In this document: positions 63,941-64,000 of the stretch, piece by piece
How positions within the stretch are numbered: the stretch's first letter is position 1
Layout: each line of letters starts with the position of its first letter
Assembly: GCA_012861695.1 (NCBI GenBank)
Contig: JAAOOA010000583.1
Span: 57,501 to 121,500, forward strand
DNA: 64,000 nucleotides
Source: Trematomus loennbergii
Lineage: Eukaryota; Chordata; Actinopteri; Perciformes; Nototheniidae
Direction: 5' to 3'
The notes under the pieces: generated by a model
What the model was told of the DNA's origin: nothing
The model's input: only the letters and a program-made list of their open reading frames with translations
Databases searched by the model: none
Translations under genes and position numbers: made by a program

Positions 63941-64000
63941 CATTCTTTAAAAAAACAAAAGAAGAGATCTTTCACAAGAATTGTCAAATAAAACGTAATA

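Overview
This is a stretch of a teleost fish nuclear genome. Evidence: split genes with GT-AG introns, long CA/TG microsatellites, CR1/L2-group and Rex1-like LINEs, a chromodomain (sushi-like) Ty3/gypsy element, the widespread fish hAT repeat built on the words 'acttgagtaaaagta', and a secreted DNase I-family gene in tandem copies. There is no bacterial, CRISPR or phage content. Most of the window is mobile DNA and tandem repeats.

Region 1 (1-22,099) holds three head-to-tail units of about 8.2 kb. Each carries an apparently intronless coiled-coil gene made of 25-residue Cys-containing repeats, a 57-bp minisatellite, a LINE 3'-end fragment and a 2.3-kb fold-back DNA transposon with ~700-bp inverted arms that contain CA/TG arrays. 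Unit A has lost ~1.2 kb, which fuses the coiled-coil frame to the minisatellite. Unit C carries a further 1,045-bp transposon inside its fold-back element. The repeated units stop exactly at the right tip of the fold-back element. Beyond that point (22,100-24,840) lies the rest of a minus-strand Rex1-like LINE, which the fold-back element probably entered before the amplification.

Region 2 (24,900-64,000) is a segmentally duplicated DNase I-like locus. Four related promoter/first-exon copies (P0-P3) and two sets of coding exons are visible. Gene 1 (32,082-35,672) is complete in eight coding exons. Gene 2 (61,790 to beyond the window) shows its first five. P1 and P3 keep a TATAAAT box; P0 and P2 do not. 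Gene 1 keeps most DNase I catalytic residues but has Asn for Asp in the C-terminal SDH motif, and has lost both cysteines of the family's structural disulfide.

The space between the DNase genes is filled by nested transposons. P0 is split by an L2-like LINE. A gag-only LTR element with a SCAN-like Gag (38,302-41,052) lies next to a second, GC-rich non-autonomous LTR element (41,182-43,074). P2 is split by a PIF/Harbinger-like MITE (TAA duplication), which is split by a sushi-like gypsy element (CACTC duplication), whose 5' LTR is split by an env-bearing endogenous retrovirus derivative (CTCT duplication). Near gene 2 a hAT element (8-bp duplication) has expanded internally into a 33-bp / 127-bp higher-order satellite.

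Quality caution: nearly every coding frame (DNase exons, coiled-coil genes, gypsy pol, LINEs) is broken by single-base indels, mostly deletions. This pattern fits residual long-read assembly error at least as well as real decay, so pseudogene calls are provisional.
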